Source: Streptomyces sp. V4I2
GTDB lineage: Bacteria > Actinomycetota > Actinomycetes > Streptomycetales > Streptomycetaceae
Reading direction: 5' to 3'
Length of the DNA: 64,000 bases
Assembly (NCBI RefSeq): GCF_030817655.1
Contig: NZ_JAUSZM010000003.1
Span: 6,696,001 to 6,760,000, forward strand
The notes under the pieces are model-generated. The model ran no database searches, had not been told where the DNA came from, and saw only the letters and a list, made by a program, of their open reading frames with translations. Made by a program: the position numbers and the translations under genes. Positions 1-8,390 of this stretch are shown in pieces (positions within the stretch are counted from its first letter, which is position 1; each line of letters opens with the position of its first letter).

Positions 1-358
1 GGCGCTGGACCATCTGCGCCGCCAGAAGGTACGGCCCCGGCCGTCGGCGCTCGAACAGGACGTACTGGATCTGCCCGGTCCGCACAGCACGCACGACCAG
101 GCGCTGGAGGCCATCTCCACGGAGTACGCCCTGGAGCTGGTCCGAGGGCTGCCGCGCGACCAGGCCGAGGCCGTACTGCTGCGGGTCGTCGTCGGCCTCG
201 ACGGCCCCGCGGCCGCCCGCGTCCTCGGCAAGCGCCCGGGCGCGGTGCGCACCGCCGCCTACCGGGGGCTGAAGCGGCTGGCCCGCCAGCTGGGCGGCGA
301 GAGCACGGACAAAGGTATGACGGATGACGGTCCCCGGACGCTGGGGGAGTCGACATGA
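1..358 (+). CDS. ECF sigma factor, C-terminal part (5' end outside window)
   Basis: Reading from base 2, the frame encodes about 118 residues ending at TGA 356-358. The start lies upstream of the window. The visible part holds the end of sigma region 2 (ALDHLRRQ) and a full region 4: LPRDQAEAVLLRVVVGLD followed by the helix-turn-helix KRPGAVRTAAYRGLKRL. It closely resembles the complete sigma factor at 1576-2238, so the two are paralogues. Its stop overlaps the next gene by ATGA, implying translational coupling to a membrane protein that is probably its anti-sigma partner. The role as a promoter-specificity subunit of RNA polymerase follows from the family; the regulon is unknown. Confidence 0.85.
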   Translation, partial: ALDHLRRQKVRPRPSALEQDVLDLPGPHSTHDQALEAISTEYALELVRGLPRDQAEAVLLRVVVGLDGPAAARVLGKRPGAVRTAAYRGLKRLARQLGGESTDKGMTDDGPRTLGEST

Positions 359-1257
359 CGGGCGACAGTGACAACTGGACGCCGGACGGCCCGATCCGAC
401 GGGACGGTCCGGCCGGACCGGACGACGGGAACGGACACGGTATGGGTGAGCGGCAGAACGGCAGCGGGGTTCCCGACCGCCGACGCGTACGCCCTGACGA
501 TCGGCTTCCGGGCGGTCCCGCGGTCGACCCCGCCGCGTTGGAGACCCTGCTCGCCGCCGCCATGCGCGCCGGCACGGTCGACGCCGACGCCGAGCAGCGG
601 GCCGTGGCCGCCTTCCGGGACGCCCGGGACGCGGGTGCGCACCGGGCACGCACCCGGCGCCGGGACGACTGGCGGCCCCGGGAGCAGCGGAGTGCGGCAC
701 GTTCGCTGCGGACCACGCTGTCCGTGTTCCTCGCCAGCCTCGCGCTGGGCGGTGTCGCGTACGCCGCGATCGGCTCGTCGGGGGACTCCCCCTCGGACGG
801 CGCCGGGGACGACCGCGGCCGTGCCACCGCCTCCGCGAGTGACGAGGCCCGGCCGGGCGGTCCGACGACCGCGCCGGGGTCCGGTCCCACGGACCGGCCG
901 GGCACCGCGCAGGACACCGAGGCCCACTGCCGGGCGTACGAGCAGGTCCAGGGCCGCGGCAAGGCGCTCGACTCGACGGCGTGGCAGTGGCTGGTGGCGG
1001 CCGCGGGCGGTGAGGCGAAGGTGCCTGCCTACTGCGCCGAGCAGCTGGCGCGGGCGACGGCCGAAAACAAGCCGGTCAACCCTGGCAATCCGGGCAAGAC
1101 GGTCAAGCCGAGCAAGTCCGCCAAGGGCGGCGCGGGTTCCGGATCGGCCGGTGGCAACGCCGGCAGCGGTCAGGCCGACGGCAATGCCGACACCAATGCC
1201 GACACCAATGCCGATAACAATCAGGAAAAGGCCGACAAGGCCGAGGGAAAGAACTAG
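355..1257 (+). CDS. Single-pass membrane protein, putative anti-sigma partner
   Basis: 300 residues, starting in the ATGA overlap with the upstream sigma gene. The N-terminal half is hydrophilic and charged. One membrane helix lies near residues 120-140 (LSVFLASLALGGVAYAAIG). The outside part is low-complexity Ser/Gly/Pro/Thr sequence with a small two-cysteine segment (HCRAYEQV ... YCAEQL) and an Asn/Asp/Ala/Thr-rich tail with NADT repeats. No zinc-binding HxxxCxxC anti-sigma motif is visible. The two-cysteine segment and the residues around the helix match the protein at 2238-3329, which is also paired with a sigma factor. The anti-sigma role is inferred from that repeated pairing. Confidence 0.6.
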   Translation: MTGDSDNWTPDGPIRRDGPAGPDDGNGHGMGERQNGSGVPDRRRVRPDDRLPGGPAVDPAALETLLAAAMRAGTVDADAEQRAVAAFRDARDAGAHRARTRRRDDWRPREQRSAARSLRTTLSVFLASLALGGVAYAAIGSSGDSPSDGAGDDRGRATASASDEARPGGPTTAPGSGPTDRPGTAQDTEAHCRAYEQVQGRGKALDSTAWQWLVAAAGGEAKVPAYCAEQLARATAENKPVNPGNPGKTVKPSKSAKGGAGSGSAGGNAGSGQADGNADTNADTNADNNQEKADKAEGKN

Positions 1258-1309
1258 CCGTCATGGCAACGGCCCGCCACGGCGGGGAAGAACCACCCGC
1301 CACGGCAAC

Positions 1310-1347
1310 GGCCGGGGCCGCCACCCCCCACAGGAGAGGCCCCGGCC
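1310..1347. terminator. Stem-loop terminator after the first sigma module
   Basis: Ten-base GC arms (GGCCGGGGCC at 1310-1319, GGCCCCGGCC at 1338-1347) lie about 50 bases past the stop at 1257. The gap 1258-1575 holds this hairpin and, further on, the promoter region of the second sigma gene. I see no gene in it. Confidence 0.5.
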
Positions 1348-1406
1348 GTCGCGCGGCACGGGCCGCGCGGCGGCCCGTACTTCCTACAGCGCCATCGGTG
1401 CGTTTT

Positions 1407-1427
1407 GTGTCACACCCCCGGTGTCAC
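1407..1427. promoter_or_regulatory. Direct repeat GTGTCAC x2 upstream of second sigma gene
   Basis: Two exact copies of GTGTCAC (1407-1413 and 1421-1427) are spaced 14 bases apart, about 150 bases before the start of the sigma gene at 1576. The spacing would suit a regulator or a sigma-recognition element, but nothing else confirms function. Confidence 0.25.
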
Positions 1428-1575
1428 TCGCCCCGTCCGAGGTAGTTGCATCTTGTACGGACATGGACGGGCAGCGGTTTCAGGTCGTAACGTGCCTTTC
1501 GCGCCGGGCGCGGAAGGTGCAGGACCACCGCAACCATCGGCGGCTCGAAGCCGCGACCATCGACTGAGGAACACT

Positions 1576-2238
1576 GTGCTGGGGGACGACGCGGAGCTGA
1601 CGGCCGCCGTGCTTGCCGCGCAGGACGGGGACGAGACCGCGTTCCGGACTGTGTACCGCACGGTGCACCCGCGGCTGCTCGGGTACGTACGGACACTGGT
1701 CGGCGACCCCGACGCCGAGGACGTGGCGTCCGAAGCGTGGCTGCAGATAGCCCGTGACCTGGACCGGTTCAGCGGCGACGCGGACCGCTTCCGCGGCTGG
1801 GCCGCCCGGATAGCCAGGAACCGCGCGCTGGACCACATACGCATGCGCGGCCGCCGCCCCGCGATCGGCGGCGACGAGACCGAGCTGACCGGCAGACCCG
1901 CCGACTCCGACACCGCGGGCGAGGCCATGGAGTTGCTGGCCACCGACAGCACCCTCTCCCTCATCGCCCGGCTGCCGCAGGACCAGGCCGAGGCGGTCGT
2001 GCTGCGGGTGGTCGTGGGCCTGGACGCCAAGACCGCCGCCGAGACGCTCGGCAAGCGGCCGGGTGCGGTACGGACGGCCGCGCACCGTGGTCTGAAACGG
2101 CTCGCCGAACTCATCGACGGCGATCCGGAATCGGCGGGCGGCCTCGACGCCCTGCCGCCCCCGCGAGAACCGCGCGGACGGGCGGTGACGTCCGCGAGTG
2201 TGACGGATACACGTGCGCGGACGCAGAAGGACATGTGA
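1576..2238 (+). CDS. ECF-family RNA polymerase sigma factor
   Basis: 220 residues from GTG 1576, preceded by GAGGA about 6 bases upstream. Region 2 spans roughly residues 20-95 (GDPDAEDVASEAWLQIARD, then FRGWAARIARNRALDHIR). Region 4 spans about 130-185 and ends in the helix-turn-helix KRPGAVRTAAHRGLKRL. It is a paralogue of the truncated sigma factor at the start of the window; the region 4 blocks are nearly identical. The stop TGA overlaps the ATG of the next gene (TGATG), so it is coupled to another single-pass membrane protein. It probably directs transcription in response to a signal sensed by that partner; target promoters cannot be read from here. Confidence 0.85.
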   Translation: MLGDDAELTAAVLAAQDGDETAFRTVYRTVHPRLLGYVRTLVGDPDAEDVASEAWLQIARDLDRFSGDADRFRGWAARIARNRALDHIRMRGRRPAIGGDETELTGRPADSDTAGEAMELLATDSTLSLIARLPQDQAEAVVLRVVVGLDAKTAAETLGKRPGAVRTAAHRGLKRLAELIDGDPESAGGLDALPPPREPRGRAVTSASVTDTRARTQKDM

Positions 2239-3329
2239 TGGCCGACGAGCACTATAGGTGGCTGGACCGCGAAACGGCGGAGCGTCTGCTGAGCGGAGAG
2301 TCCCTCGATGCTGTCGACGCGGCCGACCGCGACCAGGCCGAACGGCTCGCCAAGACCCTCGGCGCACTCTCCGTCGACTCGCCTTCCAGTGCCGAACTCC
2401 CTGGTGAGGCGGCCGCGTTGGCCGCTTTCCGCAAGGCGCGCACGGATCGCGTGGACGACTGGGTCGGCGACCGGGCCGTTGACGGCAGCGGTGCGCGAGC
2501 CTCCCGGGACCGGCGCTCCCGGCCCCGTTCCTCCGACGCCGGCCTGGTCCGCATCGGCGGCCCGGAGCCGGGCGCCCCGCGCCGCCGCCGCACCCGCCCC
2601 GTGCGCCTCGGGCTGGCCGCCGCGCTGGCCGTAGGCATGGTCGGCGGGGTCGCGTACGCGGCCGGAACCGGAGCGCTGCCGTTCAACGACTCCGAACCGG
2701 AACCCGCCGCCTCCGTCTCGGCCGCGGTGACACCGGACCGCCCGCTGGTGACGCCCTCGCCGAAGGGCCCGGAGAGCGAGCCCACCCCCGACGGCGCCAC
2801 CGGCGACACCGGGCAGGGCTCCTCCCGCGACACCGCACGCGGCGGCTCGGCCACGCCGGACGACGGCCCGCACACCGGCACCGGCAACGGCGCCGACGGC
2901 CAGGAAGGCCGCTCCGGCGGCGAGTGGAGCGAGGCCTTCTCGGCCTGCAGTGCCGTGCGCGACGGCGAGGAGCTGAGCTCCGAGCGCAAGCGCGCCCTCG
3001 AGGGCGCGGCCGGCGGCGCCGCAAAGGTGTGGAAGTACTGCGCCGGCGTGCTCGCCTCCGGTTCCTCCGAGCAGGACGCCCACGGCGACGACAAGGGCGG
3101 CAAGGGCGAGCAGGACGGCCAGGAAGACAACGAAGTCAAGGGCGACCGCGGCGACGGGGACGGCCGGAACGCGGGCGAGGGCTACACCGGCGGCGGCAAC
3201 GGCACCGGCGGCAACGGCCACCACACGAACGGCGGCCTGGCCACGCCGTCGCCCGCCGCGTCCCTGGAGCCGGAGCCGGCGACGCCCTCGGACGGATCGA
3301 CGCCCAGCCCGACGTACAGCGCGCTCTGA
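2238..3329 (+). CDS. Single-pass membrane protein, putative anti-sigma partner
   Basis: 363 residues from ATG 2238 in the TGATG overlap with the sigma gene (GTG 2235 is a possible alternative). The N-terminal 130 residues are charged. One membrane helix follows near residues 130-150 (LGLAAALAVGMVGGVAYAAGT). The rest is extracytoplasmic, low-complexity and Gly/Asp/Thr/Pro-rich, and contains a two-cysteine segment (ACSAVRDGEELSSERK ... KYCAGVL) like that in the protein at 355-1257. No classical zinc anti-sigma motif is visible. The family resemblance to the first module is clear in the helix and two-cysteine parts; elsewhere the two have diverged. Confidence 0.6.
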   Translation: MADEHYRWLDRETAERLLSGESLDAVDAADRDQAERLAKTLGALSVDSPSSAELPGEAAALAAFRKARTDRVDDWVGDRAVDGSGARASRDRRSRPRSSDAGLVRIGGPEPGAPRRRRTRPVRLGLAAALAVGMVGGVAYAAGTGALPFNDSEPEPAASVSAAVTPDRPLVTPSPKGPESEPTPDGATGDTGQGSSRDTARGGSATPDDGPHTGTGNGADGQEGRSGGEWSEAFSACSAVRDGEELSSERKRALEGAAGGAAKVWKYCAGVLASGSSEQDAHGDDKGGKGEQDGQEDNEVKGDRGDGDGRNAGEGYTGGGNGTGGNGHHTNGGLATPSPAASLEPEPATPSDGSTPSPTYSAL

Positions 3330-3501
3330 TCAAAAAGACGTCACTGACCTGCGGGTTCGTGGGTCGCGCGAGTTCCGTCGAAATTCTTCCGCGGTGAGTG
3401 TGACGTTTTCGGCCGCCGTGGCGCAGTAATGAGTGAGCCGACTGGTCATCGGCCGTCGCACAGAGCCGGGGTTCCCCCCGTACTCGCGGCTCGTGCACCT
3501 A

Positions 3502-3540
3502 GGCGCGGGCGGGACACGTTCCCCCGGTCCCGCCCGCGCC
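3502..3540. terminator. Bidirectional stem-loop terminator
   Basis: Perfect 14-base arms (GGCGCGGGCGGGAC at 3502-3515, complement at 3527-3540) sit between two convergent genes ending at 3329 (+) and 3562 (-). The position suits termination from both sides. Confidence 0.7.
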
Positions 3541-3561
3541 CCATACCTCTCTCCTCGCGCC

Positions 3562-4380
3562 TCACCAGTGGACGACGACCTTGTCGCCGTTCCGCACCTG
3601 TGTGAACAGGTCCGCGATCGCCGCCTCGTCCCGTACGTTGACGCAGCCGTGCGAGGCACCCCCGTATCCCTGGGCCGCGAAGTCCGAGGAGTAGTGCACC
3701 GCCTGGCCGCCGCTGAAGAACATCGCGTACGGCATCGGCGAGTCGTACAGCGTCGACACGTGGTGCCGGGACTTCCAGTAGACGCTGAACACGCCCTCGC
3801 GGGTAGGCGTGTACTGCGAACCGAAGCGGACCTCCACGGTGCTGACCGTCCGCCCGTCGATCATCCAGCGCAGGGTCCGGCTCGACTTGCTGATGCACAG
3901 CACCCGCCCGGTCAGGCAGCGCGGATCCGGTGCGTCGGCCTGCTGCCCGCCCATCAGATACAGGTCCCACTTGCCCGGCTCCCGTGTCATCCTCAGCAGC
4001 CGCTGCCAGGTGACGGTGTCGGTCTCGCCGGTCTTCGGCAGCCCGCGCTTGCCCTGGAAGCCCTCGACCGCCCGCTCGGTCAGTTCGTCGTACGACCCCG
4101 TCGGCCCGTCGAAGAGCCAGGCCACCTGCCGCAGCCGGGCCTGGAGCTCACGGACGTCCCGGCCGGTGTCGCCCCGGGACCAGAGGACTTGGGGCGCGGG
4201 CTCGGTCTCCTTCTCGGTGGGCGCGGAGCTCGGCTTGTCGTCCTTCGGAGTGGCCGAGGGACTGCTGCCGGGAAGTTCGATGCGCACCGGCGAGTCCTGC
4301 TTGCCGTCCCCGTCGGCGGCCCGCACCGTACAGGCGCTCAGCGCGGCCAGGGCCAGCAGCGCGGCGAACCATCTCCCCAT
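3562..4380 (-). CDS. Lipoprotein L,D-transpeptidase with peptidoglycan-binding domain
   Basis: 272 residues. The signal peptide ends in a lipobox (LALAALSAC, lipidated Cys17), followed by a Ser/Pro/Thr/Lys linker. A PG_binding_1 domain occupies about residues 65-135 (RGDTGRDVRELQARL ... DTVTWQRLL). The C-terminal YkuD domain carries the catalytic motif SHGCVNV near residue 240 with the upstream His of HYSS. Such enzymes make 3-3 crosslinks in peptidoglycan on the outer face of the membrane. I placed the start at ATG 4380; GTG 4395 would give a more charged n-region and has a G-rich stretch upstream. It stands alone, convergent to the sigma module. Confidence 0.85.
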   Translation of the reverse strand: MGRWFAALLALAALSACTVRAADGDGKQDSPVRIELPGSSPSATPKDDKPSSAPTEKETEPAPQVLWSRGDTGRDVRELQARLRQVAWLFDGPTGSYDELTERAVEGFQGKRGLPKTGETDTVTWQRLLRMTREPGKWDLYLMGGQQADAPDPRCLTGRVLCISKSSRTLRWMIDGRTVSTVEVRFGSQYTPTREGVFSVYWKSRHHVSTLYDSPMPYAMFFSGGQAVHYSSDFAAQGYGGASHGCVNVRDEAAIADLFTQVRNGDKVVVHW

Positions 4381-4620
4381 GCCCTCAGTACGCACAGCGA
4401 CCCCCCGTCGTCTCACCGATGTGCGCCGATGCCACCTGAGATGTCTGCCCCCGGATGACTGGTTGCGAACGGCGCGGCATTGTTGTGACCGGGACCGCAA
4501 AAGTCCTGTGAGCAAGGTCCCAGCGTGCTCCCCTCCACCGGGTGCACGCCCACCGCTACAGTCCGTCGAAGGGTCGGACCGTAACCGGCGAGTAACAGCT
4601 CAGCGGGAGGCAAGCACACC

Positions 4621-6201
4621 ATGGCGCGCGAGTCGGAGTCCGGACTGCCCATCGAGCCGGTGTACGGTCCCGAGGCTCTTCAGGGCTGGGACCCGGCGGA
4701 GAAGCTGGGCGAGCCGGGGAAGTATCCCTTCACCCGGGGCGTGTACCCCTCGATGTACACCGGCCGCCCCTGGACCATGCGGCAGTACGCCGGCTTCGGT
4801 ACCGCGACCGAGTCGAACGCCCGCTACAAGCAGCTGATCGCCAACGGCACGATGGGTCTGTCGGTCGCCTTCGACCTGCCCACCCAGATGGGCCACGACT
4901 CCGACGCTCCGCTCGCGAGCGGCGAGGTCGGCAAGGTGGGCGTGGCGATCGACTCGATCGACGACATGCGGGTGCTGTTCGGCGGGATCCCGCTGGACAA
5001 GGTCTCCACGTCGATGACGATCAACGCCCCGGCGGCCCTCCTGCTGCTCATGTACCAGCTGGTCGGCGAGGAGCAGGGCGTCACCGCCGACCGGCTCACG
5101 GGCACGATCCAGAACGACGTGCTCAAGGAGTACATCGCGCGCGGGACGTACATCTTCCCCCCGAAGCCCTCCCTGCGTCTGATCGCCGACATCTTCAAGT
5201 ACTGCAAGGCCGAGATCCCGAAGTGGAACACCATCTCGATCTCCGGCTACCACATGGCCGAGGCGGGTGCCTCGCCCGCACAGGAGATCGCGTTCACGCT
5301 CGCCGACGGCATCGAGTACGTCCGTACAGCGGTCGCGGCCGGCATGGACGTCGACGACTTCGCGCCCCGGCTGTCCTTCTTCTTCGTGGCTCGTACGACG
5401 ATCCTGGAGGAGGTCGCCAAGTTCCGCGCCGCCCGCCGGATCTGGGCGAAGGTGATGCGGGAGGAGTTCGGCGCGAAGAACCCCAAGTCGCTGATGCTGC
5501 GCTTCCACACGCAGACCGCGGGCGTGCAGCTGACGGCCCAGCAGCCGGAGGTGAACCTGGTCCGGGTGGCGGTCCAGGGCCTGGGCGCGGTGCTGGGCGG
5601 CACGCAGTCGCTGCACACGAACTCCTTCGACGAGGCGATCGCGCTGCCGACGGACAAGAGCGCGCGGCTTGCGCTGCGCACCCAGCAGGTCCTTGCCTAC
5701 GAGACGGACGTGACGGCGACGGTCGACCCCTTCGCCGGCTCCTACGTCATCGAGAAGATGACCGACGACGTGGAGGCCGCGGCGATCGAGCTGATGGCCA
5801 AGGTCGAGGAGCTGGGCGGCGCGGTCGACGCCATCGAGCACGGCTTCCAGAAGGGCGAGATCGAGCGGTCCGCCTACCGCATCGCGCTGGAGACCGACTC
5901 CGGCGAGCGGGTCGTGGTCGGCGTCAACCGCTACCAGCTCGACGAGGAGGAGCCCTACGAGCCGCTCCGCGTCGACCCCGCCATCGAGGCACAGCAGGCG
6001 GAGCGCCTGGCGAAACTCCGTGCGGAGCGGGACCAGGCGGCGGTGGACGCGGCCCTGGACGCCCTCAAGAAGGCCGCCGAGGGCGAGGACAACGTCCTCT
6101 ACCCGATGAAGGACGCGCTGCGGGCCCGGGCGACGGTGGGCGAGGTCTGCAACGCGTTGCGGGCGATCTGGGGCACCTACGTGCCGAGCGATGCCTTCTG
6201 A
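4621..6201 (+). CDS. Methylmalonyl-CoA mutase-type large subunit (no B12 domain)
   Basis: 526 residues from ATG 4621 after AGCGGGAGG. This is the TIM-barrel catalytic subunit of adenosylcobalamin-dependent acyl-CoA mutases, interconverting methylmalonyl-CoA with succinyl-CoA or a related pair. Family hallmarks are RPWTMRQYAGF, SVAFDLPTQMGHDSD, IQNDVLKEYIAR and SGYHMAEAGA. The Tyr of RQYAGF and the Arg ending KEYIAR match the positions (Tyr89, Arg207 in the Propionibacterium enzyme) that favour methylmalonyl-CoA; isobutyryl-CoA mutases have Phe and Gln there. The C-terminal cobalamin-binding domain is absent, so a separate B12-binding small subunit must be encoded elsewhere. No partner gene lies nearby. 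Confidence 0.85.
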   Translation: MARESESGLPIEPVYGPEALQGWDPAEKLGEPGKYPFTRGVYPSMYTGRPWTMRQYAGFGTATESNARYKQLIANGTMGLSVAFDLPTQMGHDSDAPLASGEVGKVGVAIDSIDDMRVLFGGIPLDKVSTSMTINAPAALLLLMYQLVGEEQGVTADRLTGTIQNDVLKEYIARGTYIFPPKPSLRLIADIFKYCKAEIPKWNTISISGYHMAEAGASPAQEIAFTLADGIEYVRTAVAAGMDVDDFAPRLSFFFVARTTILEEVAKFRAARRIWAKVMREEFGAKNPKSLMLRFHTQTAGVQLTAQQPEVNLVRVAVQGLGAVLGGTQSLHTNSFDEAIALPTDKSARLALRTQQVLAYETDVTATVDPFAGSYVIEKMTDDVEAAAIELMAKVEELGGAVDAIEHGFQKGEIERSAYRIALETDSGERVVVGVNRYQLDEEEPYEPLRVDPAIEAQQAERLAKLRAERDQAAVDAALDALKKAAEGEDNVLYPMKDALRARATVGEVCNALRAIWGTYVPSDAF

Positions 6202-6294
6202 GCTGGGCGATCACTCCGTATGAGTGATCACGAGCTGAATCTGCGTGCCTCCGGTTACGCCCGTTGCAGAGTGGGCCCCGAAATGGAGGACGCC

Positions 6295-6870
6295 ATGGCC
6301 GTACTGCAGCAGGAGCTGACCCTGGGCGAGGCTGCCGACCAGCTTGCCCGTGCACTGCCTGGCCACCGCGTGGAGATTCTCCAGGGGAGGCTCACTGCGA
6401 CACCGCCGCCGGATGGCACGCACCAGCTGTCGCTGACGAAACTGGGCAGGGCTTTCGACCGGGCGGGGATCGTTGAGGCAGGGCATGAGTACGTTCAGGG
6501 GATCGGCCTCTGGCTTCCCATGCTGCCTGAGGACTTCGCGATCCCTGACTTCTCCATCGTCGACGCGGACTTCCGCGACGCCCACGTCAAGAAGAACTAC
6601 TACGCACCCAACGTCTTCCGTATGGTCGTCGAAGTAACGTCGTCGAACTGGTCCGACGACCTCGGCCCCAAGGTCGAGTGCTACGCCGAGGCCGGCATCC
6701 CGGCGTACCTCATCGCCGACCGCAAGCATGGCGAGGTCCTCCTCTACACCGACCCGGTCGACGGAAAGTATCCCGGCCTTCAGCGCTTCAAGCGGGGCCA
6801 GAGCGTGCCCGTTCCGGAATCCGTCGGCGTTCGCGTCGAACTCTCCGTTGACACCCTCCTCGACGGATGA
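6295..6870 (+). CDS. Uma2 family (DUF820) putative endonuclease-fold protein
   Basis: 191 residues from ATG 6295, chosen because GGAGG lies 5-6 bases upstream; an in-frame ATG at 6283 lies just before that site. The pattern fits Uma2 proteins of the PD-(D/E)xK fold: IPDFSIVD, then FRMVVEVTSSNWSDD, KVECYAEAGIPAYLIADR. These proteins are abundant in Streptomyces and their biological role is unknown. A second member lies at 37808-38392. It is convergent with the broken monooxygenase gene, 11 bases away. Confidence 0.8.
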   Translation: MAVLQQELTLGEAADQLARALPGHRVEILQGRLTATPPPDGTHQLSLTKLGRAFDRAGIVEAGHEYVQGIGLWLPMLPEDFAIPDFSIVDADFRDAHVKKNYYAPNVFRMVVEVTSSNWSDDLGPKVECYAEAGIPAYLIADRKHGEVLLYTDPVDGKYPGLQRFKRGQSVPVPESVGVRVELSVDTLLDG

Positions 6871-6881
6871 CAGGGCGCCGG

Positions 6882-8319
6882 TCAGGCCCGGCTCAGGCCC
6901 AGCCGCGTGAGGTAGCCCCCGAGCCCGGCCGCCGAGTCGCTCGCCCAGCCGACGTAGCCGTCCGGCCGTACGAGGAACAGGCCTGTCCCGTACGGCTCCT
7001 GGGCCGGTCCGCGGACGACGTGCACCGACTCCGCACCCAGCTCGGGTGCCGCCTCCGTACCCAGCTCGGGTGCCGCCTCCGTACCCAGTGCCAGCAGTGT
7101 CCAGTGCGGTCCCCGGAACGCGTCGAAGAGCCGCACGCCTGCCACCGTGCCGTCCGGTGCGCGGTCGCCCGCCCGTACTCCGGTCACGGCCGCCCGGGTC
7201 TCCTCCGTGAGTGACGAGTCCCGGTAGCGCAGGCCCAACTGCCGAGTGGCCTCGCCGCGTTCGGTCTCCCCGCGGTGGACGCTTGTCGACAGGCCGAGCA
7301 TCTCGGTGGCGATGGGGCGCCGTTCCTCCTCGTAGGTGTCCAGAAGTGAGGCCGGGGCGTTGCCCCTCAGCACCGCGCCGAGCTTCCAGCCCAGGTTGTA
7401 GGCGTCCTGGACGCTGGTGTTGAGGCCCTGGCCCCCGGCGGGCGAGTGGATGTGTGCCGCGTCCCCGGCGAGGAAGACCCGGGCCGGAGCGGAAGCGGTC
7501 CGCGAGGGCCGCGCGCGGGCGGAAGTCCGAGGCCCAGCGCACCTCCGTGACGTCCTCGGGGGCGAGGTGGGAGCGGCCGGCGACGACCTTGCGGATGCCG
7601 TCGAGGGAGAGGTCCACCGTGCTGCCCTCGGGGAACCGGGCGACGGCCTGGAAGTCCTCCGTACCCGCGAGCGGGCAGATCGCCAGGAAGCCGTCGCCGT
7701 CCCCGCTCGGCGGGAAGATGTGCCAGTTGTCGCGGTCCAGGCCGGTGATCCGGAGGTCCGCCACGAGGGTCGGGCTCGGGTCGACGGTCTCGCCGGTCAT
7801 GCCGATGCCGAGCGCCCGGCGCACGGCCGAGCGGCCGCCGTCGGCGGCGACGGCGTACCGGGCACGCACATCCGGGCCCGAGGCGAAGCGCACGGTCACC
7901 CCTTCGGTGTCCTGCTCCAGCCCCACCGCCTCCCGGCCGAAGTCCACCCGCCCGCCGAGCTCCTCCAGACGCGCGAACAGGATCTCCTGGGTGCGCCACT
8001 GCGGAACCATCCACGGCTCGGTGTACGGGGAGTCCTCGGTCGCCTCGGCCGGGTCGAACATCCGGTGCTCGCCCACCCGCTTCCCGTCCTGCCAGACCAT
8101 CCCGATCGGATAGCTGCCCCCGCCCGCGAGGATCGCGTCGAGCACGCCGAGGTCGTCGAACACCTCCATCGTGCGCGGCTGGATGCCCTTGCCGCGCGAG
8201 CCGGGGAACAGCCTCTCCGCCCGCTCCACCACCAGCGCGTCCACGCCCCGCCGGGCGAGGTCGATGCCCAGGGCGAGGCCGGAGGGGCCGGCGCCCACGA
8301 TCAGTACATCCGTCTGCAC
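6882..8319 (-). pseudogene. FAD-dependent aromatic monooxygenase, frameshifted
   Basis: The start at 8319 opens with the FAD motif VLIVGAGPSGLALGIDLARR and reads as a typical PheA/TetX-type hydroxylase through DFRPRAALADRFRSG. Near 7478-7485 the frame is lost: the expected motif VFLAGDAAHIHSPAGGQGLN continues in the next frame and runs cleanly to the stop at 6882. One extra base in the G run at 7481-7483 (CCCGGGCC on the plus strand) explains it. Both halves are otherwise intact, so this is a recent inactivation or a sequencing error. The intact product would be about 478 residues. A TetR-family gene is divergent and shares a promoter region with two palindromes, which suggests the pair forms a drug- or aromatic-responsive unit. 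Confidence 0.8.
7035..7088. repeat. 24-base tandem repeat, about 2.25 copies
   Basis: The 24-base unit beginning ACCCAGCTCGGG at 7035 repeats exactly at 7059 and begins again at 7083. It lies in the C-terminal part of the broken monooxygenase and encodes a duplicated eight-residue segment (GTEAAPEL), so it keeps the frame. Confidence 0.8.
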
Positions 8320-8329
8320 AGCTGCTCTC

Positions 8330-8344
8330 CTTAACGTTGTTAAG
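8330..8344. promoter_or_regulatory. TetR-type operator 1 (CTTAACGTTGTTAAG)
   Basis: An inverted repeat with CTTAAC/GTTAAG arms lies directly upstream of the monooxygenase start at 8319. It matches the second site at 8367-8381. Position and symmetry fit the operator of the divergent TetR regulator. Confidence 0.7.
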
Positions 8345-8366
8345 TTCCGTCGGTGACGACAGTGCC

Positions 8367-8381
8367 CTTAACGCCGTTAAG
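8367..8381. promoter_or_regulatory. TetR-type operator 2 (CTTAACGCCGTTAAG)
   Basis: A perfect 7-1-7 palindrome ends 9 bases before the GTG start of the regulator gene, so binding would block its own transcription. It shares arms with operator 1; the centres are 37 bases apart. Confidence 0.75.
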
Positions 8382-8390
8382 CTGTCAAGT

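Noticed and set aside
1410..3224. Long minus-strand open frame opposite the second sigma module
   Set aside because: It mirrors two well-supported genes, has no recognisable domain and a codon pattern of a GC-rich shadow frame.
4600..5841. Minus-strand open frame opposite the mutase gene
   Set aside because: No family pattern; it is the complement of a strongly conserved enzyme gene.
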